Program-made: the position numbers and the translations under genes
Shown here: positions 34,468-44,971 of the stretch, piece by piece
Position numbering within the stretch: position 1 is the stretch's first letter
How the letters are laid out: the number at the start of each line of letters is the position of its first letter
The notes under the pieces: generated by a model
The model's database searches: none
What the model saw: only the letters and a program-made list of their open reading frames with translations
Told to the model about the DNA's origin: nothing
Origin: Calliopum simillimum
Lineage: Eukaryota; Arthropoda; Insecta; Diptera; Lauxaniidae
Length of the DNA: 64,000 nucleotides
Direction: 5' to 3'
Assembly: GCA_951812925.1 (NCBI GenBank)
Contig: OX638370.1
Span: 121,348,897 to 121,412,896 of the forward strand

Positions 34468-35356
34468 CCCAGTGTGCCAAACGGACTCGTTTCGGATCCG
34501 TAACGGGTTCGTATTTTCGTACTTTTTATCCGTTACTGATCCGTTTGCGGGAAGGATTCCTAAAAAAAAACGAATCGTTTTTTCTACTTTTATGGATGCG
34601 TTTCGAACCTGTAACGTACATCAAAAACGAATTCAAAACGGATTCGCTTTTAATAATGTTAATGCTGCTTATAAAAAAAAAGAAAAATGGTGAAGCGCTT
34701 ATTTTTAATTAAAAAAAACAAAATAACAAGAAAAAAAAAAATTACTAGCCCGGCCGGCCGGGAGTCGAACCCAGGCTCCCGGGGTATTACTCTTTCATAC
34801 ACAAGGCGTCAGACAACTAGGCTATTAACCGATATAATGTTGATTTATCTGATGAAGACTTATTTGATGTTGAGATTTAAAGTTTCTATATTAAACAAAT
34901 TTCTGTTGATTTTTTATAAGTATTCTGTGTTGTTTTTCTTCCCTTCTTTTGATAAAAAATGTTATATACTCAAATTTGGAATCAAAAACATTTTTTCAAA
35001 CAGAGTTTGAAAAGTTTACAAAAAATCATACGCAATAAAATAAAAAGAAAAAAAAACATCAAAAATATTTTTTTTATCATCATTAAAATTAATTAAAGCA
35101 AATCCGTTTTTAGTTCGTATTTGAAGTATTTACGGAATCGAAACGGATTTGCCCAGGTTCGAATCCTACCAGAGGTGGATTTTTACCCTTTATTTTTCTT
35201 CCTTTTTTTCTTTTTATTATTTTTTAATTGCTAATAGGCGCATCAAAACGGTTTTTTTCTGTAAATATACAGCATTAACATATTTAAAAGCAAATCCGTT
35301 TTGAATTCGTTTTTACATAAGTTTCGGATTCGAAACGGGCCCGCACTGCGGAATTC
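34468..35356. mobile_element. CCCARTGTG element, copy C (one end lost)
   Basis: Opposite orientation to A and B. It starts CCCAGTGTGCCAAACGGAC at 34468 and runs colinear with copy E to 'cgcactgcggaatt' near 35356, where the match breaks off before the CCCAATGTG end. The next bases are TATTTTA repeats. It lies at the junction of the two duplication units. Confidence 0.85.
34745..34824 (-). other. tRNA-like module in copy C (best B box)
   Basis: On the minus strand: TAGCCTAGTTGT (A box), then GCCTGGGTTCGACTCCCGGC with a full B-box match, and a T stem CTGGG/CCCGG around loop TTCGACT. The tail CCGGGCTAG pairs with the 5' TAGCC. A T-run follows. This is the best-preserved tRNA-like module of the family. 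The anticodon region is not clear, so the parent tRNA is not identified. Confidence 0.6.
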
Positions 35357-35384
35357 ATTTTAATATTTTATATTTTATATTTTA

Positions 35385-36730
35385 TATTTTAATATTCGTG
35401 CATTTAGCTAAATGTTTCATATGACTCTGAGGACTCAAGTACAGCAATGTTTTTTGTAACAAAATTCTCTATCAAATAATTTGCATTAAAAACCTTAAAC
35501 GCATGACCTATGCTGAACTGCATTCAGAGTTCTTAAAGGAGTAGTCAGGTAGAATTTTTCCAAAAAAAAAATTTTTTTTCTTCCCGTTTCGGATACTTTA
35601 AGCCCTCAAGAATAATGTAGAAACCTTCTTTTCCCTCAGATGTTATGGGAAAGTAATTAAAAACTAGTTTCGCCGCAAGGCGTCGAGCGCTCGAGTTACA
35701 CCTGACGCGTTCAGTTGATTATTTTGTTGTCGCTTTCGTTCCCACTCTAACCTTGTCTAAGTGTACATTTGTTGTCGAATCGTGCTCTTCTGTCGTAAAA
35801 ACACGCGTTTTGCAAAAGTCCTATTACTTCCCGACTCGTGCATTATTGTGTCGATAATATTGATAATTTGTTGCGAAATCTTTAAACGCGTTTTTCTCAG
35901 AACAGTGTTTTTTGAACTGGTACCCACGATTCCGGCTGATCTACTGTACCGATTTACTTAAATTTTTTTTTTTTAAATGTTCGTAATAGATTTGGCTATC
36001 TTAGGTACTAGAATCAATACAGTCAATAAATATTTAACAATATTATTAACAAAAAACGAGGTTGAAAAAGACCAAAAAATTGAAAATTGCATTACTTTTT
36101 TGTTTATCAATATTTTTTTCCAGTTCTAGTACCCAAGATAGCCATTCACATGTACTTTAAAATGCAATTTGTTTTTTGTGTTTCAGATGATCTGAAATCG
36201 AGAAATCGTGGGTACCACATCAAAACCGGCCTACTTCCGGTCGCCCATATCTTCACCGGAAGTCAACGAAACTTGGAATTTTTTTTTTTTTTTTTTTTTT
36301 TGCTACTTAAAAATATGTACAATAACATATAAAAACATCAAAAATGTTGAATTAAAATTTATATGAAAAAAAAAATTGTTTCGCAAAAACGCTACTTCTA
36401 CCTGACTACACCCTTAAAAATATATACGGTTGCTAGAATTAAATATCCTGCAGTGTCTACAAGACAATGAGTAACATTTTTATTAAATTGGATCAGATAA
36501 AAAAACGCACGACCCAAGGACGTCATATATTTTTTCTATAATTTCTCAATATTCCTTTAGGCGACAAGTGTTGTCGAAGTGTTGAATGAATGCATTTAAA
36601 TAAAAAAAAAACAACAACTAAAAATCTAATTAATTTGTTTCTTTGTTTGCTTCGTATCGGTACCTACATTTCCTTTATAAATCGATTTGATCTTTGTTTT
36701 TACTGCTGCGCATGCGCAGTTGTTTGACTT
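35385..36730. repeat. Local duplication, unit 2
   Basis: Matches 32850-34467 but lacks the CCCARTGTG insertion and instead carries the TTAA-flanked insertion at 35537-36413. Each unit therefore preserves the other's pre-insertion site. Confidence 0.85.
35537..36413. mobile_element. TTAA-flanked piggyBac-like MITE
   Basis: 877 bp flanked by TTAA (35533-35536, 36414-36417). The inverted ends are AGGAGTAGTCAGGTAGAA and, on the minus strand, GGGTGTAGTCAGGTAGAA. The paralogous site in duplication unit 1 (about 33003-33010) has one TTAA and no insert. TTAA specificity indicates the piggyBac superfamily. No transposase domain is seen in the short frames at 35761-35961 and 36087-36332. Confidence 0.85.
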
Positions 36731-36734
36731 TTAT

Positions 36735-37725
36735 TACTTTCATTCGAATTGGCATCTGTATTTTTGAGAAATTTTTTGTAATTGTTTTTTAATAACTTTA
36801 TCTAAAGGTTTTACGATTTTCATTTTGACATTAGATAAAATTTAATACGTTTGACTTGGAAATTTTTTTCAAAATATTTTTGTGTGTATATTGTCGTGTC
36901 AATTGTAAACTATACTGTCTCAAAAATAGAATTTTTCAAATTTCTTGTTTTATATACTCCATCAGAAGAATCTTGTGACAAAATTTTATGGTCCTAGCTC
37001 TAATGGAAAGACTGGAAACGGTCAAAGCAAATTATCCTATCTACAAAATATTTAAAAATTTTCATTGTAAACTATTCTGTTTGATCTATCTTTTAAAAGT
37101 TCGTTTTTTTCTAAAATTATTGGTAATTGGTTAAAAGAAACGATGCTATTTTAAAAAAAGCCCTAAATAGAACATTATTCATAAAAAAAATGTTTGAGAT
37201 TATTTTCAAAATCAAGCTAGAAACAGTTTTTCTGTAATATTATGTGTTAAAATGCATGTTATTTTGAAGGCCCTAGTTTTATCCAAAATATAGTTTTACA
37301 GTAGGGTGAAATTTGGAAAATTCGTTTTTTGTAAGTAAATATATTAGCTAAAAAACAGTATGTGGTTAATTTTGAGGTCGAAATATTATGTTATATAGAT
37401 ATGAGATATACATGAACCGCAATTCTAGACGAAAAATTGTATATATCGCACAACTCGTTCCAAGCATTTTTTTAGTTCGTAATACTATACATAAAAACCA
37501 AGCCGAAATTTTGAATAAAACGACGATAAGCAACTTCTAAATGACCTTGATGAATTTTTAAGCAATTCTCAGCCCATTTTTTGACATCCTTTCTCAGATA
37601 TTTGGGGGTAATAGTGAATATTTCTAAAAATCGTTCTTTTGATCAGTCTAATATATCGAGGTATTTATTGTTATGGTTTCTGAATTTTGAGAAGTATTTA
37701 TTTAAAACATTGCTATGGTGAAACG
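36735..37725. other. Intronic AT-rich sequence, nothing recognised
   Basis: No supported coding sequence or clear repeat structure. Confidence 0.5.
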
Positions 37726-37734
37726 GCTCCTTGA

Positions 37735-38015
37735 AATAATGCCATAGGAAATAATGCCAGAAAATTTTTTGGAAATAACGCCAGAAAAATCTCAATGAAA
37801 ATTTCTGGCGTTATTTCCATTTTTTTTTTTTTTTTGGCAATAAAGCCAAAAAATTTTCTACCGTTATTTCCTAATTAATTTTTGGTTTTATTTCCAAAAT
37901 AAAATGGAAATAACGCCAGAATTGTGTATGCAGATTTTTCTGGCGTTATTTCCAAAAAATTTTCTGGCGTTATTTCCTATGGCGTTATTTCCTATGGCGT
38001 TATTCCCTATGGTAT
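37735..38015. repeat. Cluster of GGAAATAACGCCAGAAA in both orientations
   Basis: Within 280 bp the 17-mer GGAAATAACGCCAGAAA or a close variant occurs several times on each strand (around 37748, 37771, 37801, 37909, 37938, 37961). Shortened 'tatggcgttatttcc' units follow near 37978-38010. The segment can fold in many ways and is non-coding. It lies about 570 bp upstream of the ETHE1 start. Confidence 0.8.
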
Positions 38016-38582
38016 TTTTCCACAAATTCTGACTTTATTTCCTAATTTCTGTGAAAACATTGTCAAACCTAACATTTCTTGAAATTCCTTCAAACTTTCA
38101 TTTCATTTTCATTTCATTTCATTTATTTCATAAGTATTCCCAATGGTTGAAATAGCTTTAAGAAAAATAGTGAAGAGGTATAGAATCATGAAATATCACA
38201 AAGATTTAACTTTTAACAAATATATTTTATGCAAGAGCTGGCAACCCTGCACAGCTGATCACGTACACACAAAAGCTCTTTGACGCGAAGCTTTTCGTAT
38301 GTAAGAACAAGACAAACAAGTGCTAATTGTCAAGTTTTTGACAATTGAGAGCGAACAGCTGTTTAGTGAAATTTGTGGAAAATTTAGTGCAAGAAGTGGA
38401 TTTTATTTAAATTTAATTAAATATGTGTTTTAAATAAGTAATAACTGCGAAGTTATAGAAAAGAATCATCAAATTCGAAAGGTTTTTAAAAAGAGAGCAA
38501 ATACTCTGGAGGGCACATGCGAAAAATAAAAGTTTAATAGGTAGATATAAAAAAAAGATGTAAATCTTTACAAATTTAAAAC

Positions 38583-41500
38583 ATGAGCATTCAATTGATT
38601 TATTCTAATGGCAGCAAAGGTAAAACGAATATAAAAATAAAATACGCACAAACAAAAACGTCAACCGGCAATCATTCAATCCCCCCCAGTTCGCTTCACA
38701 TACTACACAACAATAATAACAACAACTATATTAAATCTGTCACTCCCCAATTCACCAACGACGACAACAAAAGCAACGACCAACAAGTTCCACAACTAAA
38801 CATGAAGCCCCCAACGTTTAGTCTGCTATCGTCGGCCTTGCGCCAAAGTTTAGTTATCGCATTGAAAAAGCAAAAATTTTCTGCTGTTACGTATCTTCCG
38901 CGCTCATCTAGTGCACCTTTGTACAACAATTATCGGTTGCATCATTGTGGTGAAAAGATGCTGCCAACGCAACGCATTCCCTTCTCAAAGGATTTCTTTT
39001 TCCGCCAGGTGAGCTCTTGTACATTCAATCATCATTAAGTAATGTTTAAATTTTCTACTATAAAATTGCCCCCCTCAGCTTTTTGACACAGAGAGTAGCA
39101 CTTACACCTATCTATTAGCTGATCTTAGTACACACGAAGCTGTACTCATTGATCCTGTGCTGGAGCATGCCAAACGTGATGCTCAACTTATTAAGGATTT
39201 GGGTTTTATTTTGAAATATGCAAGTAAGTTGGAAAATTGTGAAATCATTTATTAAATTAAACTTTGGAATTCTTTGTTAACTAAAGTAAACTAACGCTCG
39301 CACTCTCTTTCTCCGTTTATTTCATTCGTTCTGAATATGCGGTCTCTTATTAAAATCTTTTAAATGCTACCTAATCATGCTGGTGCTCATTTTCTTATCT
39401 CACAGAGAGATAGTTAAAAATAATACATTTTAAATTTATTGGTCAGTATTGTTGTTTGTATCAATACTATATTATTTTCCATGTATTTAGTTGTTTTAGT
39501 TTTTTAGCAATTGAATTATTTGCAATTACATTAACTATGTCGAGTTTCTTACAACCAAATTTCATACACTTAAAACCTGTTTTCATTGGGGATTTGTGAA
39601 GTGATTTAGGCGTAACTCACCTCATTCATTATGTATTAAACGTCAAATAAATCTGGAAACAGACGTAAATCACCTCCTTAATTGCCGGTGGAAACAGGTT
39701 AATACCATGAGCGTTCGTTAACTAGTGCAGAATTAAACATACGTAAACGAAAGCTTTTCGGACAAAAACTTTAATTCTGGATTAGTTAACGAACACTCTG
39801 ACTATTAAAGGTTAGTGTAAGCTCTGAACAAGAACAAAGTGTATTTTGAAAAGAATGTGTGGAACCTCCCTTACAACACTACTTGATAAGAAAATTTCGT
39901 CAGTTAAAAGGTAAAACTCATTATTACCTGTTTCCACCGGAGATTTAAAGGTGATTTACCATAACTCACCTCATTCGTCATGTATCAAATCATAAATCTC
40001 CGGTGGAAACGCACTATAAGTGCAATATTTCCAAAACAGATTCAAACAAACCACCCCAATGTGCCCAAAAGCGGATGCGGATCAGTTTCGATCCCATTAC
40101 GAGTCTTTAAAAACATAAAAAACGCAATCTTCAGTGAAGAACCCGTTTCGAATCCGTAACGTATTTCGAATACGAATTCAAAACTGATTAACTTTTAATA
40201 ACCATATTGGTGTACTTAAAAAAAAAAGAACATTTTGTAGCGCTTATTTGCAATTAAAACAAAAAAGGAAAATAAAAAAGCAGATAACAATTCACCGGTA
40301 TGATTTACCCAAGGGTAAACGGAAGCTTTTCTGACTAAAACCTTTATTTTGGACTAGTAAATGAACACGCATATTAAACAAATCCGTTTTGATTTCGTAT
40401 TTGAAGTTCTTTACGGGGAAGTCACCGCGAATTTCCCTAGGTTCGAATCCTACCACAGGTGAATTGTTTTTTTTTTTTCTATTTTTTTTCTTGTTTTCTT
40501 TTTTTATTGCTAATAAGCGCTTTTAAATGTTTTTTTTTTATATATGCATCATTAACATTATTAAAAGCGAATCCGTTTTAAATTCGTATTTCATGTACAT
40601 TACGTGTTCGAAACGGGTACGTCACCGCAGATTCTATTTTTTATATTTTTACGGACTCGTAATGGGTTCAAAATGGACCCACATCTGCTTTTGTGCACAT
40701 TGCGAACCGACGATATATTTTCTGTTCTATTGTATATATAGTTGTTTAAGGTGCATTAATGTTATCAAAAACAATAATTCAAAATATGTATAAAATCAGT
40801 ATATCAGATTGCAAAATAAACAAATTCGAGAATAGTATTAACTGCTAATTAACTTTGTACAATTAAGTGTACTTAAATAACGTTGTTTATTCGATAAACA
40901 ATTCACATATTACATAGCAACAAAAACAAAAACGGCGGCATATCTGAGAGTGCGTAATCGAATTAATCCATTACAACAACATTCATTAAATGAATTATCT
41001 AAGCTATAATAATTCAGAATAACTCCTTTCAGTTAATACACATATGCATGCTGATCACATCACAGGATCAGGCTGGCTTAAGCAATTAATTCCTGGTTGT
41101 CAAAGTGTTATATCAAAATGTAGTGGTGCCAAAGCTGATGTACACATTAACGAAGGTGATAAAGTGGCATTTGGACGTCATGAAATTGATGCGCTTGGAA
41201 CGCCTGGGCATACAAATGGCTGTCTGACTTATGTTGTACACGAACAGGGTTGCATTTTTACTGGTGATACAGTATTGATACGTGGTTGTGGCCGCACAGA
41301 TTTTCAAGAGGGTAACCCAACAAACTTGTATGAAAATGTACATAAAAAGATTTTTACGCTACCAGATAATTTCCGCATTTATCCTGCGCATGATTACAAG
41401 TTAGTTAAATTTGATTATATACATTCTGTGCTTATGTTAATAACTGATTTTATTTGTATTTAAAGAGGCAATTTAGAAAGCACTGTTTGGGAAGAGAAAA

Positions 41501-41708
41501 CTTACAATCCACGTTTGACAAAGTCTTTAGAAGAGTTTATCAGTATTATGGTAAATCTGAATTTACCTTATCCACGTAAAATTGGTATGTTTTACAAAGT
41601 ACTTAGTGTTTTAATATTTTTCAATGATTGTTTTTTTTTTTTCCTTTTTCAGATAAAGCTGTGCCTGCAAATCGTGAATGTGGTTTATATGATATACCTA
41701 CAGAATAA
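38583..41708 (+). CDS. ETHE1: ETHE1 persulfide dioxygenase, mitochondrial
   Basis: A metallo-beta-lactamase-fold, Fe(II) enzyme of the mitochondrial matrix that oxidises glutathione persulfide to sulfite during sulfide detoxification. Five exons: 38583-39008, 39079-39223, 41033-41399, 41466-41584, 41653-41708, all with GT...AG junctions and matching phases (0,1,2,1). They give 370 residues. Conserved segments include [34 protein letters not shown], metal-site THMHADH (194-199), GTPGHTNG with His250, FTGD with Asp269, RGCGRTDF and YPAHDYK, and the C-terminal NLNLPYPRK. The first 125 or so residues extend beyond the usual family length of about 250. Met74 (38802) starts a basic, Ser/Arg-rich stretch resembling a mitochondrial presequence, so it may be the real start (297 residues). 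Intron 2 (1.8 kb) is full of small repeats and a CCCARTGTG copy. Confidence 0.96.
39572..40012. repeat. Small hairpin repeats in ETHE1 intron 2
   Basis: Two ~90-130-bp units with ends like CCTGTTTCCACCGGAGATTT and inner 'aactcacctcattc' lie at 39578-39705 and 39926-40010; their ends are mutually inverted. Between them, 39707-39801 is another hairpin with arms 'gagcgttcgttaactagt' and its complement. A half copy of that hairpin is at about 40310-40375. MITE-like, non-coding. Confidence 0.65.
40055..40704. mobile_element. CCCARTGTG element, copy D (short, diverged)
   Basis: Ends CCCAATGTGCCCAAAAGCGG and its inverse at 40704 (CGCAATGTGC on the minus strand). Both arms have the family motifs 'cgaattcaaaac' and 'tttcgaatccgtaacgt', and there is a B box GGTTCGAATCC near 40440. 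About 650 bp, more diverged than A, B, C and E; no clear target-site duplication. Lies in ETHE1 intron 2. Confidence 0.75.
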
Positions 41709-41809
41709 AAATAATACGTACAGCAAAAATTTCGCTACCACTAATTTTTATTGAAAAATATGCTCAACCTTTTGTTAAGTAAAAAGAGATGTATTTTATT
41801 ATCATTGTA

Positions 41810-41815
41810 AATAAA
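41810..41815 (+). promoter_or_regulatory. Poly(A) signal of ETHE1
   Basis: AATAAA about 100 bp after the ETHE1 stop codon. Confidence 0.65.
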
Positions 41816-42372
41816 AGAAAAAACTGATTCTGGGAAAGTAATCGGCACTATATTATGTTTATGTATTAATCATCTATAATTAACAATAAAAACCGATCAT
41901 TTTTGACTTATCTAAATACTTAAATAAACAGTTTTATGAAAAAAAAAATCCCCCAAAAGCGTAAATATAATTGGAATGCAACTCAAAATACTGCAGAGCA
42001 CTGTGAGATTAAGATAACTTGAGAGATTATGAACTATTTTCCAGATAAAAACTTAGTGGCATATTCGATAAATGAAAATTTTTTAATAAATTGAAACTGC
42101 ATCCTTTCGAAAACCAAATATTTTGACAACAAGTTAATGCGCTGAATAAACTTATCGTTTAACACTCATCGATTCAATTGAGATTTTTATGTATGCCGGA
42201 AGTATTCTGAAATCACTGAGTTTTAACTTCTGGAATTCTACTAATTCTAACTTCTTTGTCTTAAGCAATCATTTGAGCTTTAATAATAAAATTATTAAAT
42301 TGATTCACGTCTTTTTTCTAAAGTGTAATCAGTCGAAAATCAACGAATTTTTCTTAAATATTTGCTTATTTA

Positions 42373-44916
42373 TATGAATGGGTTTTTTTGAAAGTGGAAT
42401 AAGTCCACTTTTTCATAAACTGAGATATTAAAGGGTTTGCGTACGACTCAATTTAAAAATATTGGCAAGCGTTATTAAACCGGTGTTAAGTGTTTACTAC
42501 TGTAAATTAATCAAATTTTGTTATGCTGTAAAATTTTTTACAAGTGTAATAGAAAATCCCAGTGTGCCAAACGGACTCGTTTCGGATCCGTAACGGGTTC
42601 ATATTTTCGTTCTTTTTATCCGTTACGGAATCCGTTACGTATCCGTTACTGATCCGTTTGCGGGAAGGATTCCTAAAAAAAAAACGAATCGTTTTTTCTT
42701 CTTTTATGGATCCGTTTCGAACCTGTAACGTACATCAAAAACGAATTTAAAACGGATTCGCTTTTAATAATGTTAATGCTGCTTAAAAAAAAAAGAAAAC
42801 AGGGTGAAGCACTTATTTTTAATTAAAAAAAACAAAATAACAAAAAAAAAAAAAATTACTAGCCCGAACTCAGGCTCCCGGGGCATTACTCTTTCATACA
42901 CGAGACGTCAGACAACTAGGCTATTGACCGATATGATGTTTACTTAACTGATGTAGACTTATTTGATGTTGAGATTTAAAGTTTGTATATTAAACAAATT
43001 TCTGTTGTTTTTTTTATAAGTATTCTGTGTTGTTTTTCTTCCCTTCTTTTGATAAAAAATGTTATATACTCAAATTTGGAATCAAAAATATTTTTTCAAA
43101 CAGAGTTTGAAAAGTTTACAAAAAGTCATACGCAATAAAATAAAAAGAAAAAAATAACAAATCAAAAATATTTTTTTTATCATAAAAATTAAATAAAGCA
43201 AATCCGTTTTGAGTTCGTATTTGAAGTATTTACGGAAACGAAACGGATTTGCCCAGGTTCGAATCCTACCAGAGGTGGATTTTTACCTTTTATTTTTCTT
43301 CCTTTTTTTCTTTTTATTATTTTTTAATTGCTAATAGGCGCATCAAAACGGTTTTTTTCTGTAAATATACAGCATTAACATATTTAAAAGCAAATCCGTT
43401 TTGAATTCGTTTTTACATAAGTTTCGGATTCGAAACGGGCCCGCACTGCGGAATTTAATTTTTTTTATTCGCTAATAAGCGCTTCAAAATGTTTTTTTTC
43501 ATCTAAACAAAGCGTTTTGAATTCGTTTTTGATGTACGTTACGGGTTCGAAATGGATCCGTTACCGCGGATTACGTTTTTTATACCTTTATGAACTCATA
43601 ATGGATTCGAAACGGATCCTCATCCGTTTTTGTGCACATTGGGATAGTTGAGTTTTTTTGGTCTGAATGGACTTATTCCACTTTCATTTATAATAAATTT
43701 AAAAATTTGTTATACTTTTGTATGACTTATTCCATGTTTACTCACAAAATATTTTGTAAACTAAAACAAAGGAAAATTAAAACTTAGAAAAATTTTACTT
43801 TAGAAACTGTTGTTGTTTCTTTTCTTTTCTTTTTGCTCAAGTAGGGCTCTGAAAATTAGTTACAACAACAACAAAAACAAAAAGTTCTTGTCGGACCTAC
43901 TTTCGGAGATATAGCCATCGGAAGATCGAGATATATTTTTTATAAAAATTATTTTTTTTTTGTTTTCCTATAAAAAGATACGTAATGCAAAAAATCAAGT
44001 ACAAATTACATGTCAAATGAAAGGTAATAAATTGAGCTTTTATAATATGTTACTAAAACTATGCATCAATGATATAATTTTTGGAAAAATAGTGCTTTAA
44101 AAAAAAAAAAATGGTCAAAATTTCTCAAAATTTGCAATACCTCTAAAACCACGACTCGGATTAAAATTTGTTGTAGATCAATTTTGTAGCAAATAAACAT
44201 ATCTTTCGTATGCCACTAATATTACTAAAATCCTTTCAGGAGTTCCCAACTTATAATAAATTTTATAAAAAATATATCTCGATCTTCTGATGGCTATATC
44301 TCCGAAAGTAGGTCCGGCAAGAACTTTTTGTTTTTGTTGTTGTTGTAACTAATTTTCAGAGCCCTACTTGAGCAAAAAGAAAAGAAAAGAAACAACAACA
44401 GTTTTTAAAGTAAAATTTTTCTAAGTTTTAATTTTCCTTTGTTTTAGTTTACAAAATATTTTGTGAGTAAAAATGGAATAAGTCATACAAAAGTATAACA
44501 AATTTTTAAATTTATTATAAATGAAAGTGGAATAAGTCCATTCAGACCAAAAAAACTCAACTATTTTCTATTACACTTGTAAAAATTTTTACAGCATAAC
44601 AAAATTTGATTAATTTACAGTGGTAAACACTTAACACCGGTTTAATAACGCTTGCCAATATTTTTAAATTGATTTAAAAGCAAAATCTTCTGCATAGCAG
44701 TAGATGAAAAAATGGACTTATTCCACTTTCAAAAAAATCATTTTTGGAAAAATGTTTTTCATGAAAAATTCTTTTGAGTAATTTTTGATGAAATCGTGGT
44801 CTAACGAGTCTGTAATTTTCAAAATATAAAGAGGACATATATAGCTAGTTATAACTACCATAAACTCAATTTTTCCGGAATTGGACTTATTCCACTTTCA
44901 AATAAACCCATTCATA
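42373..44916. mobile_element. Large foldback element with GGACTTATTCCACTTTC motifs
   Basis: Ends TATGAATGGG and CCCATTCATA are flanked by TA (42371-42372, 44917-44918). Next to each end is the motif GGACTTATTCCACTTTC or its complement, which recurs internally around 43665, 44525 and 44715. Long arms (left about 42450-42557 plus 43644-43970, right about 44240-44680) are near-perfect inverted copies. The left arm is split by CCCARTGTG copy E. Without that insert the element is about 1.46 kb. Non-coding, in the proposed PDZ-gene intron just upstream of its second exon. Confidence 0.85.
42558..43643. mobile_element. CCCARTGTG element, copy E (1.1 kb)
   Basis: Complete copy from CCCAGTGTGCCAAACGGAC at 42558 to the inverse of CCCAATGTGCACAAAAACGG at 43643. 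The intact right arm of the host foldback element shows the uninterrupted site. Comparison gives a 2-bp AT duplication (42556-42557, 43644-43645). The tRNA-like module on the minus strand (about 42859-42924) keeps its A box but has lost part of the T arm. Confidence 0.9.
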
Positions 44917-44971
44917 TAAAAACCCATTTCACAAAATAATAATATATATAATTTTTTTTATCTCTTTCTAG

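Noticed and set aside
32329..34712. Several 70-120-codon frames with shared peptides such as RIRNGF and NVHQKRIQNGFAF
   Set aside because: They fall wholly in the CCCARTGTG elements, occur on either strand and follow the repeated nucleotide motifs, with no conserved full-length frame.
37735..38015. CRISPR-like look of regularly repeated 17-mers
   Set aside because: Repeats alternate in orientation with irregular spacers, in a eukaryotic intron, and no cas genes are present.
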